A program made the position numbers and the translations under genes. From contig DUTL01000288.1 of the NCBI GenBank assembly GCA_012842105.1, positions 1 to 13,824 on the forward strand: a DNA stretch of 13,824 nucleotides. The letters are read 5' to 3'. Origin of the DNA: Candidatus Fermentithermobacillaceae bacterium (GTDB taxonomy: Bacteria > Bacillota > Sulfobacillia > Fermentithermobacillales > Fermentithermobacillaceae). Position 1 is the first letter of the stretch. Each line of letters opens with the position of its first letter. The notes under the pieces were generated by a model. It saw nothing but the letters and a program-made list of their open reading frames with translations, had not been told where the DNA came from and did not search any database. Positions 6,955 to 13,585 of this stretch are shown here, piece by piece.

Positions 6955-7344
6955 ACTTTGTGTATACTGTGTATACCTTATCAGCATTTAACACTATACC
7001 CTGCCCTATTGCAGGTGTCAACCGGTTTTGCCCTTACTGTTATCGGACAGCAATACTGTCGCCTCATGAGCGACTGAAGAGCAGAGGCATTCTGGCGGGT
7101 TGGCGGCTTCCCCATGGCCGGCTGGCTCGTCTAGAGAGCCATTCGGGCGGGTTTCGGGCTTTCCAAACATCGACTGGCTTACCTGAAGAGCCACTCTTGC
7201 AGGTTTTCACGCTTCTTAGGTTCTGATTGCTCGCCTGCCGATCCACTTCCGCCGTTTCTCGAGATTTTGCAACTCGTGTGGTACGGCCCGAAAGCCACTT
7301 CAGAAAAGAATCTGGAGACTCAGCTTAGTTACCCCCAAACATGC
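6955..7344. other. Gene-free stretch between tRNA-Leu and the small membrane protein gene
   Basis: I see no convincing gene in these 390 bases. Open frames cross it on both strands, but they run through the tRNA or the repeats and have no ribosome binding site. Next to the tRNA there is a 9-bp direct repeat (GTGTATACT, GTGTATACC at 6960-6977) in the tRNA promoter position. The middle and right part are filled by the degenerate repeats at 7074-7286. The last 60 bases show nothing recognisable. Confidence 0.6.
7074..7286. repeat. Degenerate tandem repeats of about 52-57 bases, three to four copies
   Basis: Units begin at 7074, 7131, 7183 and, more weakly, 7235. Shared features read on the plus strand are CTGAAGAGC (CTAGAGAGCC, CTGAAGAGCC), then a GCGGGTT/GCGGGTTT/GCAGGTTT core, then a C/T-rich CTTCC/CTTTCC/CTTCTT segment. 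The first copy has an extra 4-5 bases. The spacing of 52 bases is exact for copies two, three and four. The copies have diverged so far that they look like an old array. An open frame on the plus strand shows a 17-18 residue period as a by-product; I do not think it is coding. Confidence 0.5.
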
Positions 7345-7518
7345 CTACTGCTCTTCTTCCCTTCTGTTCACATAGGATGCCAACGCAGAAGAAACGGCCA
7401 AAATCGTAAGCACATTGGCAACGTTCTTGCTTAAGACGCCGGAACGGCCCAGGGCGCTTGCAACCAAAGCCAGGACAGCTAATACAGGGCCTACCCACGG
7501 TTTGAAGAAGAAATCCAT
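7345..7518 (-). CDS. Small predicted membrane protein, 57 residues, function unknown
   Basis: This reading frame starts MDFFFKPWVGP and ends ASYVNRREEEQ. Two hydrophobic stretches, about residues 8-25 and 32-50, are separated by a short basic turn (GRSGVLSKN), and the C-terminus is highly charged, so it looks like a two-helix membrane hairpin. AAAGGAGA lies about ten bases before the ATG at 7518, a good ribosome binding site. It begins 69 bases beyond the patatin-like gene on the same strand and could be co-transcribed with it. I do not recognise a family. A small accessory membrane protein is likely; a holin-like role cannot be argued from this alone. Confidence 0.72.
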   Translation of the reverse strand: MDFFFKPWVGPVLAVLALVASALGRSGVLSKNVANVLTILAVSSALASYVNRREEEQ

Positions 7519-7587
7519 AGCTAAACTATCTCCTTTCGTCTGTGTTGTTCAATTATTCCGACCTCTTGCCACACATTTCCCCTTTTG

Positions 7588-8502
7588 CTAGCGGTTTTCC
7601 TGCCGGCAGATCAAGTCTAACCATCGATCCATATGCTTTTCGGCGCAAATCCTGCCTGACTCCACCAGGGCCTTAATCTTTGAAGGTGTAGGGAAGCCTA
7701 CTTCCCATACTCGTGGCCTCAATGTCATGGAAGTGTGTTTTTTCAGGTGGTTCAGGGTTGCGCCCCGTGTAGCCAAATTGAAACTCCTTGCGAGCACTGA
7801 GTATATTCCTTTGGCCTGTTGAGGACGGTCTATATATGACCCAAGGTCAACTGATAATACCTCCTCTGCCCCCATTCGTCGTACTTCATAGGCAGGGACC
7901 ATTTCTTTGACTCCGCCGTCGACCAGTTGGTTGTTACCGAGTTTTCTCGGAGTAAAAATCCCCGGCATAGAGGAACTTGACATGACAGCGGTGGAAAGGG
8001 CAGCGCCGGTAATATATCTTCTCTTTCTCCCCGGGTACGCGTCTGGCTCTGTGCCTGGAGAAAGTTCTGAATCAGATAGGCAATTTGTGAAGACTACAGT
8101 ATCTCCGGTAAACAGATCACAAGACACAATTGAGAGAGGAGTCTCAATGTCGGACATCATTTTATTGGATGTGAGCCGATCAACAATTGGCTCTATCCAA
8201 CTTGGGTCCAACAGCCCTTGAATGCCCATGGCAGAGGCCAGATCCAGGGAATAATCCTCTACTGGAATTTGGTAGTTTTTTGGCAAGCACTGTATCTTCT
8301 CATCCAAAACCAGGCTTTGCATCTCATTTCTTATTGTGCCTGGCTTGAGCCCTGAAGCCCAAAGGCCTCCCACTATTGCACCTGCGCTCGTTCCTGCGAT
8401 AAAGCCGGGCTTTAGCCCTCTAGCCTCAAGAGCTTCAAGTACACCGATATGCACAAACCCAAAAATACCTCCCGCCCCAAACGCTATGCCCCATTTCTTC
8501 AT
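7588..8502 (-). CDS. Patatin-like phospholipase / acyl hydrolase family protein
   Basis: The protein has the patatin fold signatures: a glycine-rich N-terminal loop (GAGGIFGFVHIGVL), the nucleophile elbow GTSAG (about 37-41, Ser39), and the catalytic Asp in VDGG (about residue 195). Ser and Asp would form the dyad that cleaves acyl esters of lipids. There is no signal peptide, so it is probably cytosolic or membrane associated, like RssA/YchK relatives of about 300 residues. The usual Arg of the oxyanion loop (G-x-R-G) is replaced here, as the loop reads GGIFG. A GTG at 8511 extends the frame but is too close to AGGGG; that AGGGG is properly spaced for the ATG at 8502, giving 304 residues. 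The substrate is unknown. It is divergent from the DUF3048 gene. Confidence 0.9.
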   Translation of the reverse strand: MKKWGIAFGAGGIFGFVHIGVLEALEARGLKPGFIAGTSAGAIVGGLWASGLKPGTIRNEMQSLVLDEKIQCLPKNYQIPVEDYSLDLASAMGIQGLLDPSWIEPIVDRLTSNKMMSDIETPLSIVSCDLFTGDTVVFTNCLSDSELSPGTEPDAYPGRKRRYITGAALSTAVMSSSSMPGIFTPRKLGNNQLVDGGVKEMVPAYEVRRMGAEEVLSVDLGSYIDRPQQAKGIYSVLARSFNLATRGATLNHLKKHTSMTLRPRVWEVGFPTPSKIKALVESGRICAEKHMDRWLDLICRQENR

Positions 8503-8649
8503 GAAAACCACCCCTGGTTACTTTATGCCTGGCCCGGTTATGATGACAGAAATTGCAGGGCAAAAATACGGCCCGTTGTTGAAGGATAAATAGGTGGTTA
8601 AGCCAAATATGTATTCTATTCAATCTAATTGTTAGGGGAGAATGTTCCA

Positions 8650-9729
8650 ATGGATCAAAATCCTAAAGGCCCGGGCCATCCGGAATTCGGATACACATGG
8701 AATATCAGGCGCTCTTCCGTCTTGGGCCTAATCGCTATTGGCCTGGTAACCCTGGCCATACTTTGCATCCAGTTTACCGGCTGCACCAAGAAAGAACCAA
8801 ATGTACCTCCTGCCGCAGCCGATCCTGTGCAGGGCCCTTCTCAACCCCAAGAACCCGAGGAACCTGAAACGCCTGAAAATGAACCTCTCGACGGCCTGGT
8901 ATTCGTTAGCATCGGCAATAACTCCAGCGCCAGGCCCCAATCAGGGTTATCAAGAGCAGCGGTTGTGTTTGAAGTCCCGGCTGAAGGAGGAATTACCAGG
9001 CTTATGGCCGGATTTGACATTGAAATTGACAAGATCGGGCCTGTAAGAAGTGCAAGAAAGCCCTTGGTGCAAATCGCTGTAGGCTTTGATACCCCCTTTG
9101 CCCACTGCGGAGGTTCCGAGGATAGTTTTGAGATAATACGCAGTAACAAAGTCAAGAGTATGTGCGCGATTTACACGGCCGGTGAATGTTTTTGGCGAAG
9201 CGGGGACAGGGACGCTCCGGACAACCTCTATACGTCCACGGCCAAAGCAGTCCAGGGAGCTGCCTCACGCGGGTTTTCTCTTTCCAGCGCCTGCTTCTAT
9301 CCAAAAGGCACTCTGTCAGGGACTCCCGCCGTGGAGGTTTCGTACGGTTTTTCAGATATCGTTAAGTACCCCAACCTTGTGAAATACCAATACAAGGACT
9401 CAACATACGTTCGTTTTATCAACGGCCAACAGCATCTTGACGAAAACGAAGAAGCGGTGGCCCCTAAGGCCCTGGCTTTCCTGCAGGTCAGAACTACATA
9501 CCCTAAAGGCAAACTAATAGAAGTGGATATGGACGTTACCGGGGAAGGCAAAGCCCTGTTGTTTTCAAACGGCGTTATGTGCCATGGGAGATGGGAAAAA
9601 CCGTCTCTCAGGGAGCCCCTACGCTTCTACATTGATGAAACAGGTGCAGGCCTGGCAGATGGGCTCTTGTGGATTCACCTGGTTCCGGACCTTACCCAAG
9701 TAGAGGTGAAATCAGTTTATGACGAGTAA
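8650..9729 (+). CDS. DUF3048 (YerB-like) family lipoprotein or membrane-anchored protein
   Basis: After about 22 residues ending in RR comes a hydrophobic segment (about 24-41) ending in FTGC, with Cys45 as candidate lipid-modified residue. A Pro/Glu-rich linker (about 48-77) follows, then the DUF3048 domain. Hallmarks are ARPQSGLSRA, EGGITRLMAG and the strongly conserved KIGPVRSARKP, followed by HCGGSEDSF. The C-terminal half (KYPNLVKYQYKDSTYVRF and beyond) fits the family's second domain. The 359-residue length is typical. It is expected outside the membrane; no biochemical role is established for the family, though Bacillus YerB is its usual reference. A TTG at 8629 is rejected because GGGGAG (8635-8640) is nine bases before the ATG at 8650. 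The lipobox is atypical, with Phe at -3. Confidence 0.9.
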   Translation: MDQNPKGPGHPEFGYTWNIRRSSVLGLIAIGLVTLAILCIQFTGCTKKEPNVPPAAADPVQGPSQPQEPEEPETPENEPLDGLVFVSIGNNSSARPQSGLSRAAVVFEVPAEGGITRLMAGFDIEIDKIGPVRSARKPLVQIAVGFDTPFAHCGGSEDSFEIIRSNKVKSMCAIYTAGECFWRSGDRDAPDNLYTSTAKAVQGAASRGFSLSSACFYPKGTLSGTPAVEVSYGFSDIVKYPNLVKYQYKDSTYVRFINGQQHLDENEEAVAPKALAFLQVRTTYPKGKLIEVDMDVTGEGKALLFSNGVMCHGRWEKPSLREPLRFYIDETGAGLADGLLWIHLVPDLTQVEVKSVYDE

Positions 9730-9768
9730 ACCTGCCTGCACCGGCAACAAGGCAACCCAAGAAGGAAG

Positions 9769-9774
9769 TTGACA
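9769..9774 (+). promoter_or_regulatory. Possible -35 element upstream of ddh
   Basis: A perfect TTGACA lies in the 131-base gap between the DUF3048 gene and ddh. No good -10 follows at 16-18 bases; TTTAAT is 21 bases away. It is listed because ddh would need a promoter here if it is not co-transcribed with the preceding gene. Confidence 0.25.
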
Positions 9775-9860
9775 ATGAAATATAGAAACATTGAGTTTAA
9801 TGTTGCGCTTATCTAAGCAGCCTAATTTCAATACTTTAACCCGATTGGAGGCCTTTGGCC

Positions 9861-10748
9861 ATGAAGAAAGCCAAAGTATGTGTGGTAGGTTACGGCAATG
9901 TTGGCCAAGAAGCCGTTGAATGCATAAGACAAGCCCCTGACATGGAGCTTGCTGGCGTAGTGGAAATCCGCAGTGTGGATAACCCTCAAATACCTGTAGT
10001 TAACACAATTGATTGCCTGGGCCACGTGGATGTGGCGATTTTGGCTATCCCTTCACGTGATATTCCCAAGGTAGCTCCAGACTACCTGGCGAGGGGCATA
10101 AACACTGTAGATGGCTATGACATTCACGGCGGTTCAATGGTATCTCTCAGAAACCACCTGAGCGAGTGCGCCAGGCAAAACGGCAAAACAGCCATAATCG
10201 GGGCCGGATGGGATCCTGGAACCGACTCGGTAATCCGCATGCTGTTTATGGCCATAGCACCCCAAGGCATTACATATACCAATTTCGGCCCGGGGATGAG
10301 CATGGGGCACAGTGTAGCTGCAAGAGCAGTTCCCGGAGTTAAAGATGCTATCTCAATGACGCTGCCGCTGGGGTATGGGCGGCATCAACGGGATGTTTAT
10401 GTGGAAATTCACGAAGCAGCTGAATTTGACGAGGTAGCCCAAAAGATCAAGCAAGATGCATATTTCGCCGGCGATAGCACCAGAGTTACAAGAGTTGACG
10501 ACGTGGGGAAAGTGAAAGTCATGGGGCATGGTGTTTTGGTAGAGCGTATAGGGGCTTCAGGCACTGCTCACAATCAACGCCTCGAACTCAAGATGAGCCT
10601 CACCAATCCTTCAGCCACGGCGCAAATAATGGTTTCGGCGGCCCGTGCCTCCATGCGGCTTGATCCAGGCTGCTACGCGCTTGCAGAAATTCCGCCCATT
10701 GATCTTCTGCCCGGCAACCGTGAAGATCTCGTTTGCAGTTTAGTGTAA
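9861..10748 (+). CDS. ddh: meso-Diaminopimelate D-dehydrogenase
   Basis: Ddh carries out NADPH-dependent reductive amination of L-2-amino-6-oxopimelate to meso-diaminopimelate, bypassing the succinylase or acetylase steps of the lysine/peptidoglycan precursor route. The Rossmann motif GYGNVG is at 10-15. NTVDGYDIH (about 81-89), GWDPGTDS (116-123) and FGPGMSMGHS follow, the last two being strong family signatures around the substrate site. IPPIDLLPGNREDL closes the protein as in other family members. At 295 residues it is shorter than the corynebacterial enzyme and nearer the Symbiobacterium-type group. GGAGG lies nine bases before the ATG at 9861; an upstream TTG at 9855 is too close to it. 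A strong hairpin follows the stop. Confidence 0.93.
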   Translation: MKKAKVCVVGYGNVGQEAVECIRQAPDMELAGVVEIRSVDNPQIPVVNTIDCLGHVDVAILAIPSRDIPKVAPDYLARGINTVDGYDIHGGSMVSLRNHLSECARQNGKTAIIGAGWDPGTDSVIRMLFMAIAPQGITYTNFGPGMSMGHSVAARAVPGVKDAISMTLPLGYGRHQRDVYVEIHEAAEFDEVAQKIKQDAYFAGDSTRVTRVDDVGKVKVMGHGVLVERIGASGTAHNQRLELKMSLTNPSATAQIMVSAARASMRLDPGCYALAEIPPIDLLPGNREDLVCSLV

Positions 10749-10763
10749 TTGGTGACTATGCAA

Positions 10764-10806
10764 GCCGGTAGGCTTTAGGTACCACCTGGCCTACCGGCGT
10801 AATTTT
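10764..10806 (+). terminator. Hairpin terminator after ddh
   Basis: GCCGGTAGGC and GCCTACCGGC form a perfect 10-bp stem (10764-10773 with 10789-10798). The 15-base loop can itself pair AGGT with ACCT. GTAATTTT follows on the plus strand, a weak U-run. It lies 16 bases after the ddh stop. The opposite strand has no T-run after the stem, so ddh is the likely target, although it could also end the arcC transcript. Confidence 0.7.
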
Positions 10807-10887
10807 GCAGGACGATTCACTTGGCTTATGGCATTGGCTTTTCTGCGCTGGCCTTACAGCAAATTAGAATGAATTAGAAAGCCTTAA

Positions 10888-11826
10888 TCATGCTATTATT
10901 CTGGTGCCAGTCTCTCCCCGTGCAGCTTCTATGGCCCTGTCCAATGATGCAATAGCCGCTTGCTTTCCCCCGTGCTCAATAAACCTCATTATTGCTCCTA
11001 CCTTGGGCCTCATGCTTCCTTCGAAAAAGTGGGACTCGTGGTAGTATTTAACCAGATCAGGCAGTGTTACTTCACCCAGCCAAATCTCAGATGAGCCTGT
11101 ATAGTGCAAAGCCGCCCCATTTACATCGGTAAGAATTATCAAGCTCTGGGCCCCTATTGATGAAGCCAGTTTTTCTGCGCTCAGGTCCTTTTCCACAACA
11201 GCCTCCACGCCGAGAAGGCTGCCGTCTTCGGTTTCCATCACCGGTATGCCGCCGCCGCCTGAGCAAATCACAATATGCCCTTGTGCTACCAGGCTCTTAA
11301 TTGATGGCGTTTCAACTATGGATTTTGGTTCAGGAGAGGGTACAACCCTTCTCCAACCTCGCCCTGCATCTTCAATCCACGTTTCTCCATACTTCTCCAT
11401 TCTTTCCTGCGCCCATTGCCTGCAATAAAACGGCCCCACAGGTTTTGTGGGGTGGCTGAATGCAGGGTCGTTTTTGTCCACCAGGGTCTGGGTAATCACT
11501 GTCGATACGGGTATGTTCAAACCACACTCTCTCAAGGCATTCTGCAGGCACATTTGCAGCATGTAGCCGATCATGCCCTGGCTTTGTGCACCGCATATGT
11601 CCATGGGCATTTCAGGCACCTTGCCTCTGGCTGCTTCGTTTTGAATGAGTATGTTGCCTACCTGCGGCCCGTTGCCATGAGTGATTACCAACCGGTACCC
11701 TTCTTTTGCCAGGACGGCAAGCTGCGCCGCTGTCTTGCCAATGTTCCGCCTTTGGTTTTCGGCTGTTCCTTTGTCGCCTTTCTGCAAAATAGCATTTCCG
11801 CCAAGCGCTATCACCATTGTATGCAT
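10888..11826 (-). CDS. arcC: Carbamate kinase
   Basis: Carbamate kinase interconverts carbamoyl phosphate plus ADP and carbamate plus ATP, usually yielding ATP in arginine, agmatine or allantoin/purine breakdown. The 312 residues match the family. Signatures are IALGGNAI (7-14), ITHGNGPQVGN (48-58), KPVGPFY, CSGGGGIPV and EKDLSAEKLA followed by ILTDV, all typical of the amino acid kinase fold of ArcC. The start ATG at 11826 has GGGAGG eight bases upstream. It begins 27 bases after the dacF stop on the same strand, so the two may share a transcript. No arginine deiminase, ornithine carbamoyltransferase or other usual partner is in the window, so its carbamoyl phosphate source is unclear. Confidence 0.95.
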   Translation of the reverse strand: MHTMVIALGGNAILQKGDKGTAENQRRNIGKTAAQLAVLAKEGYRLVITHGNGPQVGNILIQNEAARGKVPEMPMDICGAQSQGMIGYMLQMCLQNALRECGLNIPVSTVITQTLVDKNDPAFSHPTKPVGPFYCRQWAQERMEKYGETWIEDAGRGWRRVVPSPEPKSIVETPSIKSLVAQGHIVICSGGGGIPVMETEDGSLLGVEAVVEKDLSAEKLASSIGAQSLIILTDVNGAALHYTGSSEIWLGEVTLPDLVKYYHESHFFEGSMRPKVGAIMRFIEHGGKQAAIASLDRAIEAARGETGTRIIA

Positions 11827-11853
11827 CGTTGTTGCCTCCCAAGGGACAGTAAA

Positions 11854-13074
11854 TTATGCTTTGCCAAGAGCTTTTAGTATTGAACGCGCTATTGAATCCC
11901 AGATCACTCTGAAAATATTCCCCCTGGGAACTTCGTCTTTGGCTATCAAATCCATTCTTCCTACTTCTTCCCCGTCACATGTAAAAACTGCTTCACCAAT
12001 TTTCATGCCCCTGTGAACGGGTGCTTCCAGTTCTTTGTCGAAAATCAATTCATAAGACAGGCTGTCTTCCTTCCCCTTCTCAACGTTTGCACCCAGGCCA
12101 CTTGGAGCAATCCCTTCAACCCATTTGCCTTTTCCTTTCCAAACCCGGACTTTTCCAATGTTTGCGTTAGGCTCAGCCACTTGAACATAGGAAAAATTTT
12201 TGTATAAATAATCAAGCATTGAAGTAGCCAGCACAGTCCTTTCCCTTTCACCTTCATCAATGGACTTGCCCCTTGCTGAGCCAAAGATTATGGCAATAGT
12301 TGAAAACCCATCTCTCTCAGCAAGTGCCACAAGGTTAAAACCGGCCCGGCTTGTAAACCCTGTCTTCAATCCATAAACGCCGGGATACGACCAGAGCAGC
12401 CGATTTCTGTTGAACTGGGTAATTGGGTTCTCGCCCGGTGGAGTATAAGTGAACTCTTTGAGCGCATGGAATTGCAGAGCCTCGGGATATCGCGTGATAT
12501 ATGCATTAACCAGGTTAAAGAGGTCCCAGGCAGATATCTTGTTCTCATCAGAGAGCCCGTGTGGGTCTACGAAATGAGTGTTTGTAAGCCCCAGCAGTTG
12601 AGCTTGCCGGTTCATCCTATCAACAAACGAAGTCACGCTGCCTGAAATGTGCTCTGCTAGGGCTACGCATGCATCATTACCGGATGCAACGGTAATTCCC
12701 TGAATCAACTCACTCACTTTTGCTTTGGTTCCAACCAGCAAAAACATCTTGGAACCACCGATGCGCCAGGCATCTTCGGATATCGAAACTTCATCATCGA
12801 AAGAAAGATTGCCCTGGGCTATTTCATCAAAAGCAATAAATAAGGTCATGATTTTTGTAAGGCTTGCAGGAACTTGAGGCGTATTAATGTCCTTTGACAT
12901 GAATACCCTGCCTGTCTTAAGGTCAGCAAGCAAATAGCTGTCGGCGGCTACTTCGGGAAGTTCAGGTGCTGCGTATACCGTTCCGTAGCCGGAAAATAAA
13001 GGAGAAATCAACTGAAGCGTAAAACAGATCAAATAGGTGAAAATCAACATTGAAGCTGGTTTCGATTTTGACAT
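11854..13074 (-). CDS. dacF: D-alanyl-D-alanine carboxypeptidase, penicillin-binding protein 5 family (S11)
   Basis: This serine peptidase removes the terminal D-Ala from peptidoglycan stem peptides outside the membrane. An N-terminal signal peptide (hydrophobic 9-28, likely cleavage after VYA near residue 35) is followed by the transpeptidase-like domain. SxxK is SLTK at 71-74, SxN is SGN at 131-133 and KTG is at 237-239, all intact. A PBP5 C-terminal beta domain follows. The last 19 residues (VIWDSIARSILKALGKA) form an amphipathic helix that likely anchors the enzyme to the membrane. Its 406-residue length is normal. GGAGG lies nine bases before the ATG. arcC follows at 27 bases, and the DUF523 gene is divergent, 49 bases away. 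The symbol dacF is used by similarity to the Bacillus type; the exact paralogue is uncertain. Confidence 0.92.
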   Translation of the reverse strand: MSKSKPASMLIFTYLICFTLQLISPLFSGYGTVYAAPELPEVAADSYLLADLKTGRVFMSKDINTPQVPASLTKIMTLFIAFDEIAQGNLSFDDEVSISEDAWRIGGSKMFLLVGTKAKVSELIQGITVASGNDACVALAEHISGSVTSFVDRMNRQAQLLGLTNTHFVDPHGLSDENKISAWDLFNLVNAYITRYPEALQFHALKEFTYTPPGENPITQFNRNRLLWSYPGVYGLKTGFTSRAGFNLVALAERDGFSTIAIIFGSARGKSIDEGERERTVLATSMLDYLYKNFSYVQVAEPNANIGKVRVWKGKGKWVEGIAPSGLGANVEKGKEDSLSYELIFDKELEAPVHRGMKIGEAVFTCDGEEVGRMDLIAKDEVPRGNIFRVIWDSIARSILKALGKA

Positions 13075-13094
13075 GGCCCTCTACCTCCGTACCT

Positions 13095-13123
13095 TTTATA
13101 CCATAACGAAGGGGGATTCTGAA
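13095..13123 (-). promoter_or_regulatory. Candidate extended -10 promoter of dacF
   Basis: On the minus strand TGGTATAAA (13103-13095) is an extended -10, with TTCAGA 17 bases upstream as a weak -35. The start would fall near 13088, almost on the Shine-Dalgarno, so the untranslated leader would be very short. It lies in the 49-base divergent gap and its -35 touches the DUF523 start codon region. Confidence 0.4.
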
Positions 13124-13582
13124 ATGTATCTTGTGTCATCTTGTTTATGTGGCAATAAATGCCGTTACAACGGCTCAGCAGGTGATATGGCTAAGTACCC
13201 TAAGATCCGGGACTTCTTGGCCCAAGGGCTGGCAGTGCCTGTGTGCCCTGAGGTTCTCGGAGGCTTGCCTGTCCCCCGCCTTCCTGCAGAGATAACAGGC
13301 GGAACAGGAACGTGTGTACTTCAAGGCAACGCGAAAGTAGTGAATACGGCTGGAGATGACGTAACCGAAAACTACCTTGAAGGTGCCAGGAAAGCCTTGG
13401 AGATTGCCCTCCAGGCCGGCTGCACCAAAGCAATCCTTAAGGAAAGGAGCCCGGCATGCGGAACAGGCCTAATATACGATGGCCGGTTTCAGAGAAACCT
13501 CATACAGGGGAGTGGGGTTCTTGCTGCTTTGTTGAGAGTACATGGGTTCACTGTAATCAGCGACGAAGATTTCGCTGAATAG
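13124..13582 (+). CDS. DUF523 family protein (TudS-like, putative iron-sulfur protein)
   Basis: The 152-residue protein begins MYLVSSCLCGNKCRYNG. Conserved features are the N-terminal CLCG...CRYNG (Cys7, Cys9, Cys13), CPEVLGGLPVPR (Cys41), AEITGG, and KERSPACGTG (Cys112), the standard DUF523 pattern. At least one DUF523 protein, TudS, converts 2-thiouracil to uracil with a 4Fe-4S cluster; whether this one does is unknown. A longer frame from 13037 would overlap the dacF start; GGGGG lies about nine bases before the ATG at 13124, and the family start matches. The gene is divergent from dacF and ends four bases before a tandem repeat array. Confidence 0.9.
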   Translation: MYLVSSCLCGNKCRYNGSAGDMAKYPKIRDFLAQGLAVPVCPEVLGGLPVPRLPAEITGGTGTCVLQGNAKVVNTAGDDVTENYLEGARKALEIALQAGCTKAILKERSPACGTGLIYDGRFQRNLIQGSGVLAALLRVHGFTVISDEDFAE

Positions 13583-13585
13583 ATG

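Noticed and set aside
6955..6998. Promoter for tRNA-Leu from the tandem GTGTATAC repeat
   Set aside because: Two TATACA hexamers face the tRNA, but no -35 was found at 16-18 bases, and one of them would start transcription at the mature 5' end.
6843..7226. Plus-strand open frame of 127 codons across the tRNA-Leu and the degenerate repeats
   Set aside because: It reads antisense through a complete tRNA and the repeats, lacks a ribosome binding site, and its 17-18 residue periodicity is explained by the DNA repeat.
8503..8649. Divergent promoters between the patatin-like and DUF3048 genes
   Set aside because: Promoters must exist, but I found no hexamer pair on either strand good enough to report.
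9775..9816. A 13-codon frame upstream of ddh (MKYRNIEFNVALI) behind AAGGAAG
   Set aside because: No lysine-rich codon run, no terminator or alternative stem next to it, and a frame this short is expected by chance; nothing supports a leader peptide.
10764..10798. The hairpin as part of a riboswitch for arcC or ddh
   Set aside because: It lies downstream of both genes, which converge on it, so a terminator is the simpler reading.
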